From assembly GCF_024362695.1 (NCBI RefSeq), contig NC_065417.1, positions 12,641,001 through 12,705,000 on the forward strand: a stretch of DNA of 64,000 nt, given 5' to 3'. The notes beneath the pieces are model-generated. The model searched no databases. It was not told the DNA's origin and saw nothing but the letters and a program-made list of their open reading frames with translations. Within the stretch, counting starts at the first letter, position 1. Each line of letters starts with the position of its first letter. Positions 43,668 through 54,664 of the stretch are shown here, piece by piece. Both the position numbers and the translations under genes were made by a program. The DNA is from Pectinophora gossypiella (Eukaryota > Arthropoda > Insecta > Lepidoptera > Gelechiidae).

Positions 43668-43681
43668 ACATCGACATAGGT

Positions 43682-44031
43682 AGGTAGGTAGGAAGCTGGG
43701 TAGCCCAGTTGGTAGAACGCTTGCCTCTCACTTTTAGGTCGCAGGTTCGAAACCAGCACAGGCCTAAACTGAATTTGTTTTCGAATTCATGATTGGATCA
43801 TAAATGCTTATCACGTGAACAGAGATGAAAGAAAACATCGTGAGGAAACCCACAGTCCCGAGAAATGCATTTTCGGAGGTACGTGACCTAACTTGTTTTG
43901 GGCTTTCCCTTCGCGGGTTGGAAGGTCAGACAGGCAGTCGTTTCTGTGAAAAACCGGGCCTGTCAAATGTCCAGGTTACTGGTTAGGTAAGCAGACCCTG
44001 TGAAAAATGAGATAATGCTAGGGGGATGATG
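43682..44031 (+). mobile_element. SINE-C, full length, exact 14-bp TSD
   Basis: A box TAGCCCAGTTG at 43701-43711 fits TRGYNNARNNG. B box GGTTCGAAACC at 43744-43754. Body: GAAAACATCGTGAGGAAACC, GGTTGGAAGGTCAGACAGGC. Tail GATAATGCTAGGGGGATGAT. ACATCGACATAGGT flanks it (43668-43681, 44032-44045). A tRNA-derived retroposon, not a tRNA gene. Confidence 0.92.
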
Positions 44032-44045
44032 ACATCGACATAGGT

Positions 44046-45597
44046 GGCGATTATTTTACCAACAGCAAAAAAGTTTGACGGACTGACGAACAACAATGTG
44101 ATTCTGTAAGGGTTCCTTTTTTCCATTTACGGAATACTAAAATGACATAGCAATTTATGCTCTAAAAAGCGTATCGTACGAAGCGTAGCTATATGTCTCA
44201 GTGGGTAATTCCACTTACATTTTCATCAAAGCGAAGCCGAATATAAAAAAAATTACATAGCGCGGCCGTACGCACCTTAATGTTACCGTTCTAATTGTAC
44301 AGAATTTACTTTTTTAATTGGCCATTTTGTGGTGGCATTATGGCTATTAACAATCCTATCTACATCCACAGATGGTAGGTAGATATGAACCTTATTGCAA
44401 GGGTGAATATTAATGCTGAAAGTTATTATCCGTTCGAATTGCCGGTATTATCAAGTTAGCTACACCGACCTTCCACCAAATTCGGTTACTTTGGACACGT
44501 AAAATGTCACTCCAAAATATATGGAATGATTTCGTGTAAGTAACGAAAGGAAAATCGTGATAAGGAAGTTTAGCACTCTTTTTGAAGGTGAAGCGAAGCA
44601 GAACTTTCTCATTCTATTCATTTTGGGTGCCCTCGCCATGACGAGCATAGCGAAGCGTAAGGGCTTTTATCGAAACGTTTCGCTGATTTTACGAAGCCAC
44701 ATAACTCAGGTTTGCATTATACCAGATGAATCAAAGATTCAAGTGCATGCTATTAAATACTTACTTTAGATTTTATTGATATGTAACCCGATTTCGACAC
44801 TGACTGACTCATAAAGATCATCGTAATTATAAGGTACTTACTTCCAGACGTCTTACAAGGCTGACATTTGGGATGTAAGCTAGTATTAGTACAAAAAAAC
44901 AAGAAAATTTTAATATAGGTTGGTTGATAAGTTTATCAAATATTGATTTAAAGGGTGCGCAGTCTAGAAAAATCGCCTGTCCCGCAAGCTTTAGCGTTTA
45001 GAGGGTGCGCGATCGAACATTTGCATGCGGGCCAATCGCATTCTTTCTAAGATTTAGGGTGCTAGGGAAACCGTAGCCTATTTTAGCTGTATTTATTCAT
45101 TTTGTTACTGCGTGAATAAGGATTGTGAAATAGTTTCACATTGTGTAACGGTTCATAATATTATGCTGGGAGGATTTCCTGCCTCTTCCATTCTGAAATT
45201 CAGTATTTGGTACGACATTTATCTGCTTAGATAGGATACGCTTCGTCTTTTGGTCAACATTCGATATGCTTCACGCTGCGCATCTAACAAAAATAATTGA
45301 AATCGCAATATAAACATTTTTATGTAAAATGATGCCAAGTAGAGATAATATCGATTGAAATGTCAAAAAGTTATCAGATCTCTCGTATTGCGTAAAAAAT
45401 AGACTCAAAAATGGTACAGGTTCCTAACGAGCACCGGAAATTAATGTCAAATTGATCCAACTACGAATAAATTGATCAGAGAGTAAGTAAGCAAACATGT
45501 TCACGTGATCTTTTACATTAAACGATTTTTATCACGCAAACTTGTTTGATGGTTATGACAACATGATCAACACTTATTCGGACTACAAAATATAATA
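44046..45597. other. Largest low-repeat stretch
   Basis: About 1.5 kb with no dispersed family matched. AGGGTGCGC occurs at 44953 and 45003. The 62- and 70-codon overlapping frames at 44.5 kb share no domain. No exon or promoter called. Confidence 0.4.
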
Positions 45598-45712
45598 TAT
45601 TTTTTTCTTAGGACTTCATATCAACAGTAGCTGCAAGTTGTCTTTGATTACTTGTGGCTTCGCCCACCCCATTAGGGATTACGGGCGTAAGTTTATGCGC
45701 GTGTCTTTTTAA
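45598..45712 (+). mobile_element. Repeat I
   Basis: CTTAGGACTTCATATCAACA, GATTACTTGTGGCTTCGCC, GGGATTACGGGCGTAAGTTT. Confidence 0.7.
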
Positions 45713-45737
45713 AAATAAAATATTACAAATATTTTAA

Positions 45738-45816
45738 AACCGGACCTGTCTAATTTTCAGGTAAGGTAAGCGGACCCTGTGAAAAACGAGATGATGCTAG
45801 GGAGATGATGATGATA
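45738..45816 (+). mobile_element. SINE-C 3' fragment
   Basis: AAAACCGGACCTGTCTAATT, GTAAGCGGACCCTGTG, GATGCTAGGGAGATGATGAT. Confidence 0.75.
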
Positions 45817-45907
45817 ATATAATCTAGCCTACAAGCTATTAATCATGTTCTCTGTAACCTAAACTAAAAAAAAATAGGTTATCTAAGTATCATTCTTTTT
45901 TTAATTT

Positions 45908-46128
45908 ATACAGCGTATTAGTGACATCGTAACGAAAACTTTGAGGGATGATTCTGAGTTGATATCAAGTGGAATTTTCCGTCGCAAAAGTATGGAACGG
46001 AGAATAATTTAAAAAAAACATAAAAAAAATCATAAATTTTCCGGCAGGAAATTCTACTTAATATCAAATCAGAATCATGGTCTGAATCATCCCCTTCAGT
46101 ATTCATTACGGTGTCACTAACACCCATA
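45908..46128. mobile_element. MITE-N, complete
   Basis: TTAGTGACATCGTAACGAAA and GATTCTGAGTTGATATCAAG are mirrored by the right arm ATCAGAATCATGG and GGTGTCACTAACACCC. Imperfect palindrome, no coding content. Confidence 0.8.
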
Positions 46129-46157
46129 CCTACTTGTATGGCTACCTGTATGTACTG

Positions 46158-46388
46158 GTAAGGGGTGTAAGTGACATCGTAACGAATACTGTGGGGGCTG
46201 ATTTACCTCATTATTCTGAGTTAATATCAAAAGGAATTTTCAATCGCAAAAGTATAGAATTGAAGATAATTAAAAAAACTAAAAAAAAACATGAATTTTG
46301 CGACGGAAAATTCCACTTGATATTAACTCAGAATCATGGTCTGAATCATCCCCCTCAGTATTCGTTACGATGTCACTAACACCCTGTA
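46158..46388. mobile_element. MITE-N, complete, second in tandem
   Basis: GGGGTGTAAGTGACATCGTA to CGTTACGATGTCACTAACAC and CCTGTA. It lies about 30 bp from the first copy in the same orientation; the two are not identical. Confidence 0.8.
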
Positions 46389-46389
46389 T

Positions 46390-46671
46390 AGTCAGCTCAA
46401 TCATAAAAGTTTATCAAAGCAATTTCAGTAGTAGTCTATTCACTTAAAATCCTTTCTATACACAAAGCTCTTAAAATATTACTTACTTACTTAATCAAAT
46501 TAATAACATTTTCCTATGCAAATTAAAATTTGATCCATCAGCAGATAAAATTTTAATAACTGGTCAAACAACTTGAAAGCATTTTTGTGAAATTGGATGG
46601 AAACGAAATGGATTATGCAAAAACGACTGCTTAAATATTTTTATTTATAAAGTTGTAGTTTCTTATCCTGA
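46390..46671. other. Unassigned AT-rich DNA
   Basis: No shared repeat or coding signal. Confidence 0.3.
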
Positions 46672-46907
46672 GTTAGCCAAGTTGCAAACGATTTAGAAAA
46701 GCTACAATGACAGTGATAAAAATGTATGGCGTTGACATTAGGCGACATGTCAATCTCATACATTTTTATCACTGTCACTTTGAATTAACTTGACGCCACA
46801 CGTCAAACAGGTCATGTCAATCGTCCGTCCCTTTTCTTTTCAAAAGATAAGAATAAGATAAGTACAACTTAAAATAGAATTAGGAGGTGTCTGCAAGAAT
46901 TGGGGTT
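46672..46907. mobile_element. Short palindromic MITE plus MITE-P right end
   Basis: GACAGTGATAAAAATGTATG (46709-46728) is exactly mirrored at 46757-46776. A diverged relative lies at 47278-47350 (CGACAGTGACAGTG, GGGATTGACATGAGGTGACA). Positions 46815-46907 are a MITE-P right end (CCGTCCCTTTTC to TGTCTGCAAGAATTGGG). Confidence 0.65.
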
Positions 46908-47479
46908 TTATTAGAATCTCATATTTATTTTTTATCCCATTTACCTGATACTATTTGTATGTAAATTTAATACTTGACATTGGCACAAATCAGCACTAGT
47001 GCCATTACAAAAAAATAAAATAAAATTGGGGCCAATGTTGAATATGTGAGCTTGATCAGGGGCCTTAGCTTTTTTTTATTTATTTATTTCTCTCTTTATA
47101 AAGGATCACTTAATAACTAATGGGTACATTTAATGTTTTGACAGAATACCTTTGAGAGAGCTGGAGTCTGTTCTGGGCTCAAAACCCGTATTACAATTCA
47201 CCAGCCCCCCCCCCCCCCCTCTGAACTATGTACGTTACACATGTTACATAACAACTCAAAACTCGTACGTTAGCTAAGTTGCAAATGGTTATAACAATCG
47301 ACAGTGACAGTGTAAGGGATAAAAGTGTATGGGATTGACATGAGGTGACAGTGTTAATTTTTGTATGGATTCTGTCCTGTGTTAAATGTAATGTACCTGT
47401 CTGTGTCTGTGGTATCCGAAAAAATAATAATTCAAATTCAAAAATAGAAGACGAACATTGTTCTAAAAGGATGTATATT
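46908..47479. other. Unassigned; C14 homopolymer near 47206
   Basis: A run of about 14 C residues interrupts ordinary AT-rich DNA. The palindromic MITE relative at 47278-47350 is the only matched repeat. Confidence 0.45.
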
Positions 47480-47545
47480 GACCAAATTGGAGATGTCCTT
47501 AGAAAAAGGTTTAGTACGATCTACTCTGAACCGGGGCGTGCATTT
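47480..47545 (+). mobile_element. LINE-J fragment
   Basis: GACCAAATTGGAGATGTCCT, TTAGTACGATCTACTCTGAA, CCGGGGCGTGC. Reads IDQIGDVLRKRFSTIYS in frame. Confidence 0.65.
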
Positions 47546-48344
47546 ATGACACGCCGTGTAATCTGCGTGTGTTGTCAATAGGCGCCATATTTTTTAATGA
47601 TGTATGACAATTGTGCTGGCATGTGATGGGTTAGCGGTGACAGCCATCTTTATCGGCCATCTTTATCGGCGTCCTGCCAAAAATGTGACAAACTGTGTGA
47701 TCGAGTGTAGTGTATTTGTGCTTATCTTCTCCACTTCATCTTGTAATACAAAGCCCAGTCAATCTTTTCGCATGTATTTTCTTTCGAAAATGTATCGCGA
47801 GATCCGTGTTTGAAAAAATTCGTGACAAGGCGCTGTTTTACAATATTTTCCATGCACTGAGAAAAGACAGAACTGACTGATTTTAGTTCTGTGCAATAAA
47901 GTATATTTGATTTGATTTGACTGAATAAGTGGCTGAAGTTTCTCGAAAACCCAGTTAATTTAAAAGATACACCAAGAAGTGAACTTTTGAAGCTCTTAGC
48001 GTGTAAATCGCATGTTAAAATGCACGGATTTATCCCGTCTAAATCTAAAGAAGTGTTTGCCTTCGATGTAAGAACCATTTCAAACATGTACATATTGTAC
48101 ATATTGCTAGCTTTTAATTGCGGATTTCCTTGTATTTACTGTATAATTATGTTGAATTGTTAACATAATTGCTCAGACATGTTCCGAATAGGTTTTATTA
48201 TCTCTAAATCTAACATAAAACACGCATTGGAAGCGTGATGTTAATAAATAAGCGCCCAAAATAATATAATAAAAATATAAGTTTAAATACTAAAATCCGG
48301 AAAGATAAACAGTTGAAACTCTTCGTTAAGTAGTCATTTTATCC
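47546..48344 (+). mobile_element. Unassigned; LINE (TTTGA)n end at 47880-47926
   Basis: TTTTAGTTCTGTGCAATAAA, GTATATTTGATTTGATTTGA matches 25130-25217. A 126-codon minus frame (47722-48102) spans this tail and shows no domain. CTTTATCGGC repeats at 47649 and 47661. Confidence 0.45.
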
Positions 48345-48384
48345 ATGCTGCGGGGGGTGGGGTTAGCCTCACCCCCCGCCGCAT
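48345..48384. repeat. G/C-rich inverted repeat
   Basis: ATGCTGCGGGGGGTGGGG and CCTCACCCCCCGCCGCAT pair with two mismatches around a 4-base loop. It could fold in DNA or RNA; no U-run or neighbouring gene supports a terminator. Confidence 0.6.
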
Positions 48385-48743
48385 TCCAGCTATGAAGTAC
48401 AAATTGTGCTTGCAATTGTAATGTATTTCAAGAATGCAGCAATAGCAATACAGTATATTATTGTGCTATATACAATTTATTTTTCTCCATCTACTATCGC
48501 TTTACTTTTACAATATTTCATTGTGTAAAACGCGCTACAAAATAATAAATAGACGCGCCACGTTCGAGCTTCATGGGTTAAAATTTATTAAGTCGGTCGC
48601 TCACTGCAGCGAACACCTCATAAGCATATTTACGCATAGCGGTACAATATGTATCACATGTTAAATTATCTAAAGATATACTTACTTTTTTATGACATTC
48701 AATATCTCTCATATCTCGTTGTTAAATAAAAAAATATATTTCT
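48385..48743. other. Unassigned AT-rich DNA
   Basis: No shared repeat. A 67-codon plus frame (48461-48664) has no domain. Confidence 0.3.
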
Positions 48744-48900
48744 GGGAGGTTAAAATGGTCACATCGAAGCAATTCATCTAAAAAAGCAATATTGCAATTT
48801 GACATTTGCGCATATAAAAGTAAGTGCGCAATGCAAACAATTGTCAAATTGCAATAATGCTTTTTTAGATGAATTGCTTCGATGTGGCCTTTTTAACCCC
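48744..48900. mobile_element. MITE-Q, complete
   Basis: GGTTAAAATGGTCACATCGA and AGCAATTCATCTAAAAAAGC mirror GCTTTTTTAGATGAATTGCT and GGCCTTTTTAACC. TIRs extend over ~60 bp each, leaving a short centre (AAAGTAAGTGCG). Confidence 0.8.
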
Positions 48901-49078
48901 ACTGTTCTCTTTTGATTCCCACTTGAACAAAGCAATAATGAAGTGCTTAGTCCTGAATTCAAATTCTGAAATTAGCATTCGTTTGTATTCGGACATGCTA
49001 TGATTGCCGAAAGACATTATGAAAAAGCAATATAGATCATTATTGATTGAACGATGGGTTGGTCGCCTGTTACAATAG
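48901..49078. other. Unassigned DNA
   Basis: No shared repeat. Confidence 0.3.
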
Positions 49079-49500
49079 AAATTAGAATCATTTATTCAAC
49101 ATAATTATCATGGATGAACTTGTCATTGTAACATTTTTTAATTTACTTACGTCATTTCGCAAGGTGTTATGGCTGAAGAGAAGAAATGACAAGAAACTGC
49201 AACGGCAACACATCTTTTAAATCAATGAGGGTACATTACAAGTTATTTAATAACTAGAGGAACAAATTTAATCTTATTATAGCTTTTCTTACATAAAGTA
49301 AGCTTCACATGAACCTTAAATTAATTTTCTTACAAATTCAAAATATGATATGGTATTTTATTGTAAAAACATACCCAAAAAATGACCCCAAAAAGGTGAA
49401 TTTAGTTTACGTAATCTAGTATTCTGAATAGAAATTTTATTTTTATTCCTTGTATTAAGTATGCCTTTCACAGTTTCTCGGAAGGAGAGATACGGTCGCA
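49079..49500 (-). mobile_element. LINE-G 3' end
   Basis: Antisense GAATCATTTATTCAACATAA, GCAAGGTGTTATGGCTGA, GTATGCCTTTCACAGTTTCT. The coding part is too decayed for a frame. Confidence 0.7.
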
Positions 49501-49970
49501 AATTGTTTTGTGATTATAACTTTATGGACTATGCGCGTGAGTTTATCTAAGAGAGAGAAATAAAATGTTTATTTCGCAAAACTGCTCACACAAAAACCAT
49601 GCAAGGCAACACAGGAGAAAACAGTGAGATATTAAACTAAACAATTGAACATATAAAAAAATGTGTGCAGTCAGAAAAAGCATAGGTTAACGGCTATATT
49701 ATTGTCAATTGGGCTAGTCAGAGGTACATCAATTGCAAGATGAACTATAGTCATATGGTGGTGTTACTAGGTTGGGGTTTTATACAATAAAGTTACGTCA
49801 AAAAAAAAAAAAACTAGGTATATGGTCGCATTATAAGCCCAGTGCTCACACACAGCTGTCTCAAGACAATAATAGATTCATGATTCAAAATCTACTTAAC
49901 ATAATGTATATTTTTTTTATATTCTAACATCATAAATAAGAAATCTTCCAGTCAAGAGAATGTATACCAA
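49501..49970 (-). mobile_element. Retroposon scraps and SINE-E fragment
   Basis: 49525-49550 resembles the I/J end (ATGCGCGTGAGTTTATC); 49551-49640 resembles an antisense LINE tail; 49690-49760 is antisense SINE-E (GGGCTAGTCAGAGGTACATC); 49789-49812 is a repeat-F terminus (GTTACGTCAAAAAAAA). Confidence 0.45.
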
Positions 49971-50187
49971 TTCAAATTCAAAAATATCTTTATTCATTAG
50001 GTAAAAAAGCCCGGTAAATTGTGGATACTGTGATGATGCGACCTCTTCTAGATACTTAACTATAGGTACACTTTGAATTGTAACTATAGTTACACTTTGA
50101 ATTGTAACTATAGTTACACTTTGAATTGTCATTAAGTATCTAGAAGACGTCGCATCATGACAGTATCCACAATTTACCGGGCTTTTT
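49971..50187. repeat. Repeat H end plus palindrome around three 24-bp units
   Basis: Antisense H end (ATTCAAAAATATCTTTATTC) leads into the arm AAAAAGCCCGGTAAATTGTG (50004 on), mirrored up to 50187. Between the arms lie three 24-bp units (50058, 50082, 50106) of AACTATAGTTACACTTTG. That unit resembles the H motif CATAGTTACACTTTGAAT. Confidence 0.75.
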
Positions 50188-50723
50188 GTGTGATTTGAAC
50201 ATGTGTTTCGATGGGTCGTCGGCCTTAGAATTTCATACATTGTAGCGTCTACCTAGCAGCTATAAATATGAGAAAGATAAACGTCGGAGCAGATTTTAGT
50301 GGGCACTGCAACGTAATAACAATTTATGGCCAGATTTCCATGATTTACGATTTTTTGTAATAAACTTCCTGTCTTGGCGCATTATTTTCATTATACTCGT
50401 AATCCAGCGGTCTACTTTTTTGTAAGTACATGCCAGATTTGTATGATGAAATGCTTATGTAATATTTTATCTTAAATCCTTTGACAAGCCAAGGACAACC
50501 ACTGTGCTAATGATGTTTTTTTAATATATTTGCTATAAACTTTAAGAATGTATATGATAAACATGTTTCTAGTGCCCGCCTAGAGATTGTCATAAAAAAC
50601 AAAATGTGGGAAACGTGTCGGAAACTGACAAAACTTCATCATAGGGGTATTACTTCCTTATTCTACGATGTTGGTCAACAAATCCGCAAACTACAGGACG
50701 ATTGTAATTTATATTTTTAAAGT
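50188..50723. other. Unassigned DNA
   Basis: No shared repeat or coding signal. Confidence 0.3.
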
Positions 50724-50733
50724 TTACGAGAAT

Positions 50734-51018
50734 CTTCTTCTTATCGTGTGGGTTGTGAGGTGAAATACCAACCTCATCAACCCTGGTGTCAGGGTTACTA
50801 TTGAGCCGCCAAAGGCCCCTGACATGGCTCATGTAACGACTAAGTTACTTACATCAGTAAGTAGTAACCGGGACCAACGGCTTAACGATTGCCTTCCGAT
50901 GCACGGATCATCTTACCTTCGGACAATCAGGTGATCAGCGTGTAATGTGCTAACCAAACTAGGGATCAAATTTCCCCACCGGGATTCGAACCCGGAGCCT
51001 CCGGATCTTGAAACCAAC
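50734..51018 (-). mobile_element. SINE-A with near-perfect TSD
   Basis: Antisense tail CTTCTTATCGTGTGGGTTG, body, central domain (TTGCCTTCCGATGCACGG, changed) and head. TTACGAGAAT and TTACAAGAAT flank it (50724-50733, 51019-51028). Confidence 0.82.
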
Positions 51019-51028
51019 GCTCACCCAC

Positions 51029-51691
51029 TTACAAGAATGAAATGGTAATAATGTAATATAACATTACTAAAATATGTGGCCGACGCTTTCTTTTATATAA
51101 ATTTCACTAGCCAGATCCCTTTTAGCAACCAAATACTAAATAATTAAGTAGGCATTTTTCAAGGACGTCGTTTCAACTACGCACCTAGATTCAGTCTAGC
51201 ACGCAGGCCGACTGCAACTAGTTTTAAAATAACTACCTGTCCTGGGTACATATAGGTAGAACAACTGCGTACGTCTACTCCCTCCCGTGTTGCTTATTGT
51301 CATGTAAAACTGTTATAAATAAATTGATTGACCACTGTTAAAATGTGCGTGGATTGATTATTTTATGATAATTATTGGAAATGTTTCTGTAACAATATTT
51401 GCATGCTATTGTTGATAGCTGATAAGGAGGGACTTTTATGAGCATCCATCTATTAATGTACCCTTTTCAAAAACAAATAAAGAGTATTTCTATTTCTATT
51501 TCTATTTCTATTTCACCACTCGTAGACTGTAGTAAAGAAACGCTGATTGTTTTGCCACTTCGCATATATAATACACATTAAGTAGGTAATTAGAAAGGTT
51601 ACAAACACGTCCAACGATAAGCGATAGAACGATAAATATATAATTAATTAAAAAAAGTAAATAATAATAATAATAAGAAACTAAACTGTCT
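51029..51691 (+). mobile_element. Unassigned; (TTTCTA)n-tailed end at 51430-51516
   Basis: CAAATAAAGAGTATTTCTAT followed by TTTCTA repeats is a retroposon-style end. The rest is unmatched. Confidence 0.4.
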
Positions 51692-51835
51692 TAAGGGGCC
51701 TCTACGTGTTGGCTTCGGCCCCACGCACGCCTTCCAAAAGTCCGGGCCTCCATAGGCCCGAGATATGAAAAAGACATACAATAATAATAATAAACGTTTA
51801 TTGCATGAATTCAGGTTAGATACATTGCAGATTAC
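51692..51835 (-). mobile_element. Repeat V fragment, then LINE-type end
   Basis: GTCTTAAGGGGCCTCTACGT, GGCTTCGGCCCCACGCACG, GGCCCGAGATATG are repeat V in antisense. They are followed by (AAT)n and AAACGTTTATTGCATGAATT, an antisense polyadenylation region. Confidence 0.6.
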
Positions 51836-52219
51836 AGTGAAGTAAAGATTTTTTTTAATACCTTTAAAATTAAATTAATTAAATTAACCTTTTAATTTTT
51901 TTAAATACCTTCTTAAATGTATTTTTATGTTGCAATAATTATCAACAACCACCTCCACCACAATTAAGCGCGTTTTAACCAATTTATTGTATCGACACCT
52001 TGAATTGACGACGAATTAAATTGCCAACATGTTTTGTCTATCTGCATGATATATTTATATTTGGTTAGGTTAGAATTTGCCTTTCAACTGTTTTAAGACA
52101 GTAGTTAAACAAAAACTTTACAAAAAAGGTTATTATAAAGTTAGTGATTATTTAGAAGATATGAATGCATGGGATTAACTGTCTGTGTGCACGCAAACTA
52201 TACTCATGGCTGAAATTTG
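51836..52219. other. Unassigned AT-rich DNA
   Basis: No shared repeat or coding signal. Confidence 0.3.
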
Positions 52220-52520
52220 AATCTGCCGCCTCGACTTACGCGAGCCGCGGCATTCCACGCTATTGGTCGAAACCAATATGGCGTAACTCTGTTCGCGCCG
52301 ACCACGGGGTTCACCACGGATAATTTGTTTGCTGTGAATTTATTGTGAAGAAACTGTTTAATCTATCGGAAATTGCGTTATTAATGTTGGACAATACCTA
52401 ATTCAACTCAGCTGAGTGTTAAGTTGGTGAATACAACAAGGAACTGTCGGCGGTATAGGTATCTCGGTCCCGTGGTTTGGAGCCCGGCGCAGCAGCAGTC
52501 AGGTTGGTGGCTTTCTTATT
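52220..52520 (+). promoter_or_regulatory. Possible host promoter / 5' UTR exon
   Basis: A GC-richer, unrepeated segment. CTATTGGTC and ACCAATATGGCG give inverted CCAAT boxes (52261-52283), the second overlapping an AATATGGCG YY1-like motif. Further down, GCGCAGCAGCAGTCAG precedes GTTGGT (52486 on), a plausible but weak donor. No ATG-initiated frame of note follows, so a 5' UTR exon of a gene outside the window is the most I can suggest. Confidence 0.3.
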
Positions 52521-52664
52521 TCATGCTGTGATTATGTATAGATTTGTGTTGCACTGACCACCTTACCAGCCATGGATTTAGTCTCTAGCTCTGGTTATCG
52601 AAGGAATTAACGAACAGTCTGAGAACTGATATTAGGCAGCTAAATTACTCAATTGTATACCAAT

Positions 52665-52868
52665 ATTTTATGTTTTTTTTTTTTTTTAAAGAACGTCTAG
52701 GGCCCTGTGCCGAGGTTTTTCTTGCAGCTTCTTTTCCCCGGCTATACAGGTTGTGAGAAGCTGCAGTAGTTTTAGGCGGATGAGACGTTCGTTATGTAAA
52801 AATTGACGATTCAAAGTGTAACTATGTTACCTACTGAATAAAGATATTTTTGAATTTGAATTTGAATT
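52665..52868 (+). mobile_element. Repeat H, longest copy
   Basis: GAACGTCTAGGGCCCTGTGC, TTTCTTGCAGCTTCTTTTCC, GAGACGTTCGTTATGTAAA, then CTACTGAATAAAGATATTTT and (TTTGAA)n. Likely the 3' UTR of a non-LTR element; no coding part seen. Confidence 0.75.
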
Positions 52869-52894
52869 TGTTAATAAAAAAAGATCTGGAATGA

Positions 52895-53085
52895 CGTCCA
52901 TTGGCCAAATTGGAGATGTCCATAGAAAAGCTTTAGTACCTACGATCTTGAACCGGCGTGCGTGTATGAAACGATTTAGGAATGTGGAGGATGCAAGAGA
53001 TATGTGTCAGGATTGAAACAAATGGAATTCCATAGTCTTTGCGTACCCCGGTGGAATGTTGGCGTGAATTTATCAATGTCTGTCC
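52895..53085 (+). mobile_element. LINE-J 3' end
   Basis: CCAAATTGGAGATGTCCATA, TTGAACCGGCGTGCGTG, GGAATTCCATAGTCTTTGC, CCCCGGTGGAATG. Same order as 11.1 and 28.2 kb. Confidence 0.7.
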
Positions 53086-53107
53086 TTAATGAGGGACTAC
53101 TCAGGTT

Positions 53108-53253
53108 TTTTTTTCTTTTTTTTTGACGTGACTTATTGTTGATTTCCCGCAGATGGCATTAACTACTTGGCCGGACAAATGGGGAGCGCTGAAGGCTCTC
53201 ACCCGATACAAAGTTTAAGACAACAGGCCTGAGGGTGCCCAGTTGGGCACCCA
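53108..53253 (-). mobile_element. Repeat F
   Basis: T run, then GACGTGACTTATTGTTGATT, GGACAAATGGGGAGCGCTGA, GGCCTGAGGGTGCCCAGTTG. It stops where an S-type element begins. Confidence 0.8.
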
Positions 53254-53847
53254 GGCTACGTACCTCACAAACAAAGTAGATGGCGCTGTAAAGATCTTCC
53301 CTCGTTAAACCTTCTAATCTTCTTCTATCGTGTGGGTTGTGAGGTGGATTACCAACCTCAGCAACCCTGGTGTCAGGGTTATTATTGAGCCACTACAGGC
53401 CCCTGACATGGCTCATGTAACGACTATATACTTACATCACTAAGTAGTAACCGGGACCAACGGCTTAACGTGCCATCTAAAGCACGGATCATTACTTTCG
53501 GACAATCAGGTGAGCCTGTAATGTGTTCAACTTTCTAATTTCATGGATGACAGACATAATAATTATGCAACTTTTACCTTTGTTTTTGGGTAAAAATGAT
53601 GACTCTTTTTACTACACTGACTCACGATTACGTCTCCCACAAATTATTATTCTGAACAAAATAAAGAGGAGCATAATACATATAGGTAGCAACATAATAA
53701 TATTATTATACATTATGTGATCCAAATATCAAGCAACAATTATTTTTATATATGCTTTTGCCATTAAAATTGTATTTTTTAATAATTATGTACCCGAGTT
53801 AAATCTCGACAACGTCATCTATATTATTTTTGGGGAACGAAACTTGG
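53254..53847. mobile_element. S-type TIR element with nested SINE-A
   Basis: Left GGCTACGTACCTCACAAAC with GTAGATGGCGCTGTA; right CATCTATATTATTTTTGGGG and AACGAAACTTGG. The reverse complement of the right end (CGTTCCCCAAAAAT, then ATAGATG) pairs loosely with the left. A relative lies at 62591-63287. A 65-codon frame inside is unassigned. Confidence 0.5.
53319..53529 (-). mobile_element. SINE-A, 5'-truncated, 10-bp TSD
   Basis: Antisense CTTCTATCGTGTGGGTTGTG to GTGAGCCTGTAATGTG. ACCTTCTAAT and ACTTTCTAAT flank it (53309-53318, 53530-53539). Confidence 0.8.
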
Positions 53848-54041
53848 AAAGTCTCTCATTGAATTATGCTTTATCGCCCACATTTCACATCATAAGATAC
53901 CCAAGGTAAGAGTCGTAGATTGAATTTTACCACGTTATTATAACACTTGTTCGTATATTATCGTGTCGTAAGAGTAATTCTTACTGTCATATATTATACA
54001 GCCGGCTATATTTGGATTTGCTTCGTAAGGGATGATATTGT

Positions 54042-54267
54042 TTCCTTTTTTTTGACGTGACTTATTGTAGATTTGCCGCAGATGCCATTAACTACTTGGT
54101 CGGACAAATGGGGAGCGCTGAAGGCTCTCACCCGGTACAACGTTTAAGACAACCTCGGTCAGGGCGTCGTCTGAGAGGAAGAATATTTGAAAGAATTAAT
54201 CGACCGTAGTGGGTCGATAGCGATAAGCGCTGAATGAGGGAAATCGTCGACCTCTCCGGCGGGCTGT
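54042..54267 (-). mobile_element. Repeat F with 9-bp TSD and internal deletion
   Basis: TTTTTTTGACGTGACTTATTG to GTCGACC. GACAACCTCGGTCAGGGCG shows loss of the GGCCTGAGGGTGCCC block. TGATATTGT flanks it (54033-54041, 54268-54276). Confidence 0.82.
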
Positions 54268-54276
54268 TGATATTGT

Positions 54277-54664
54277 ACATTTTAGGTTTGTAGGCGAATT
54301 GTTCGAAACCAGACAGTTAAGCAGTTGATCTTGGCTGCTATTTATGTGCACGTAGTCGTATGAGCTATATCGAGGACTTCGGGCCGCTCAATAATAACCA
54401 TTATAACCGTCTTCACAAACCTTCATTAGAGAAGAAGTATTTATACAACAGTATCTGTTATGTTAGAAAGGACACACAATTCCTCTGTCGGTTTTCATGG
54501 CATACCCGAGAACATAAGCGACTGAATGCATTGTATTCGTGCTCACGATGGAAACCACGGAAAACGGAAACAGACTTAATTTCCATCAAAGTGTCGACAA
54601 TAAATAAATAATTTGTTAAATTTTAATTTGATGTTTCGTTTTAATTTTCTTACTTAATTTTATG
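54277..54664. other. Unassigned DNA with an 83-codon frame
   Basis: The plus frame 54360-54611 (MSYIEDFGPLNNN...) has no domain that I recognise. No shared repeat. Confidence 0.3.

Noticed and set aside
47722..48102. 126-codon minus-strand frame
   Set aside because: It spans the (TTTGA)n LINE tail at 47.9 kb, and the product shows no family features.
48345..48384. Transcription terminator
   Set aside because: The GC-rich hairpin lacks a U-run, a neighbouring gene and a bacterial setting.
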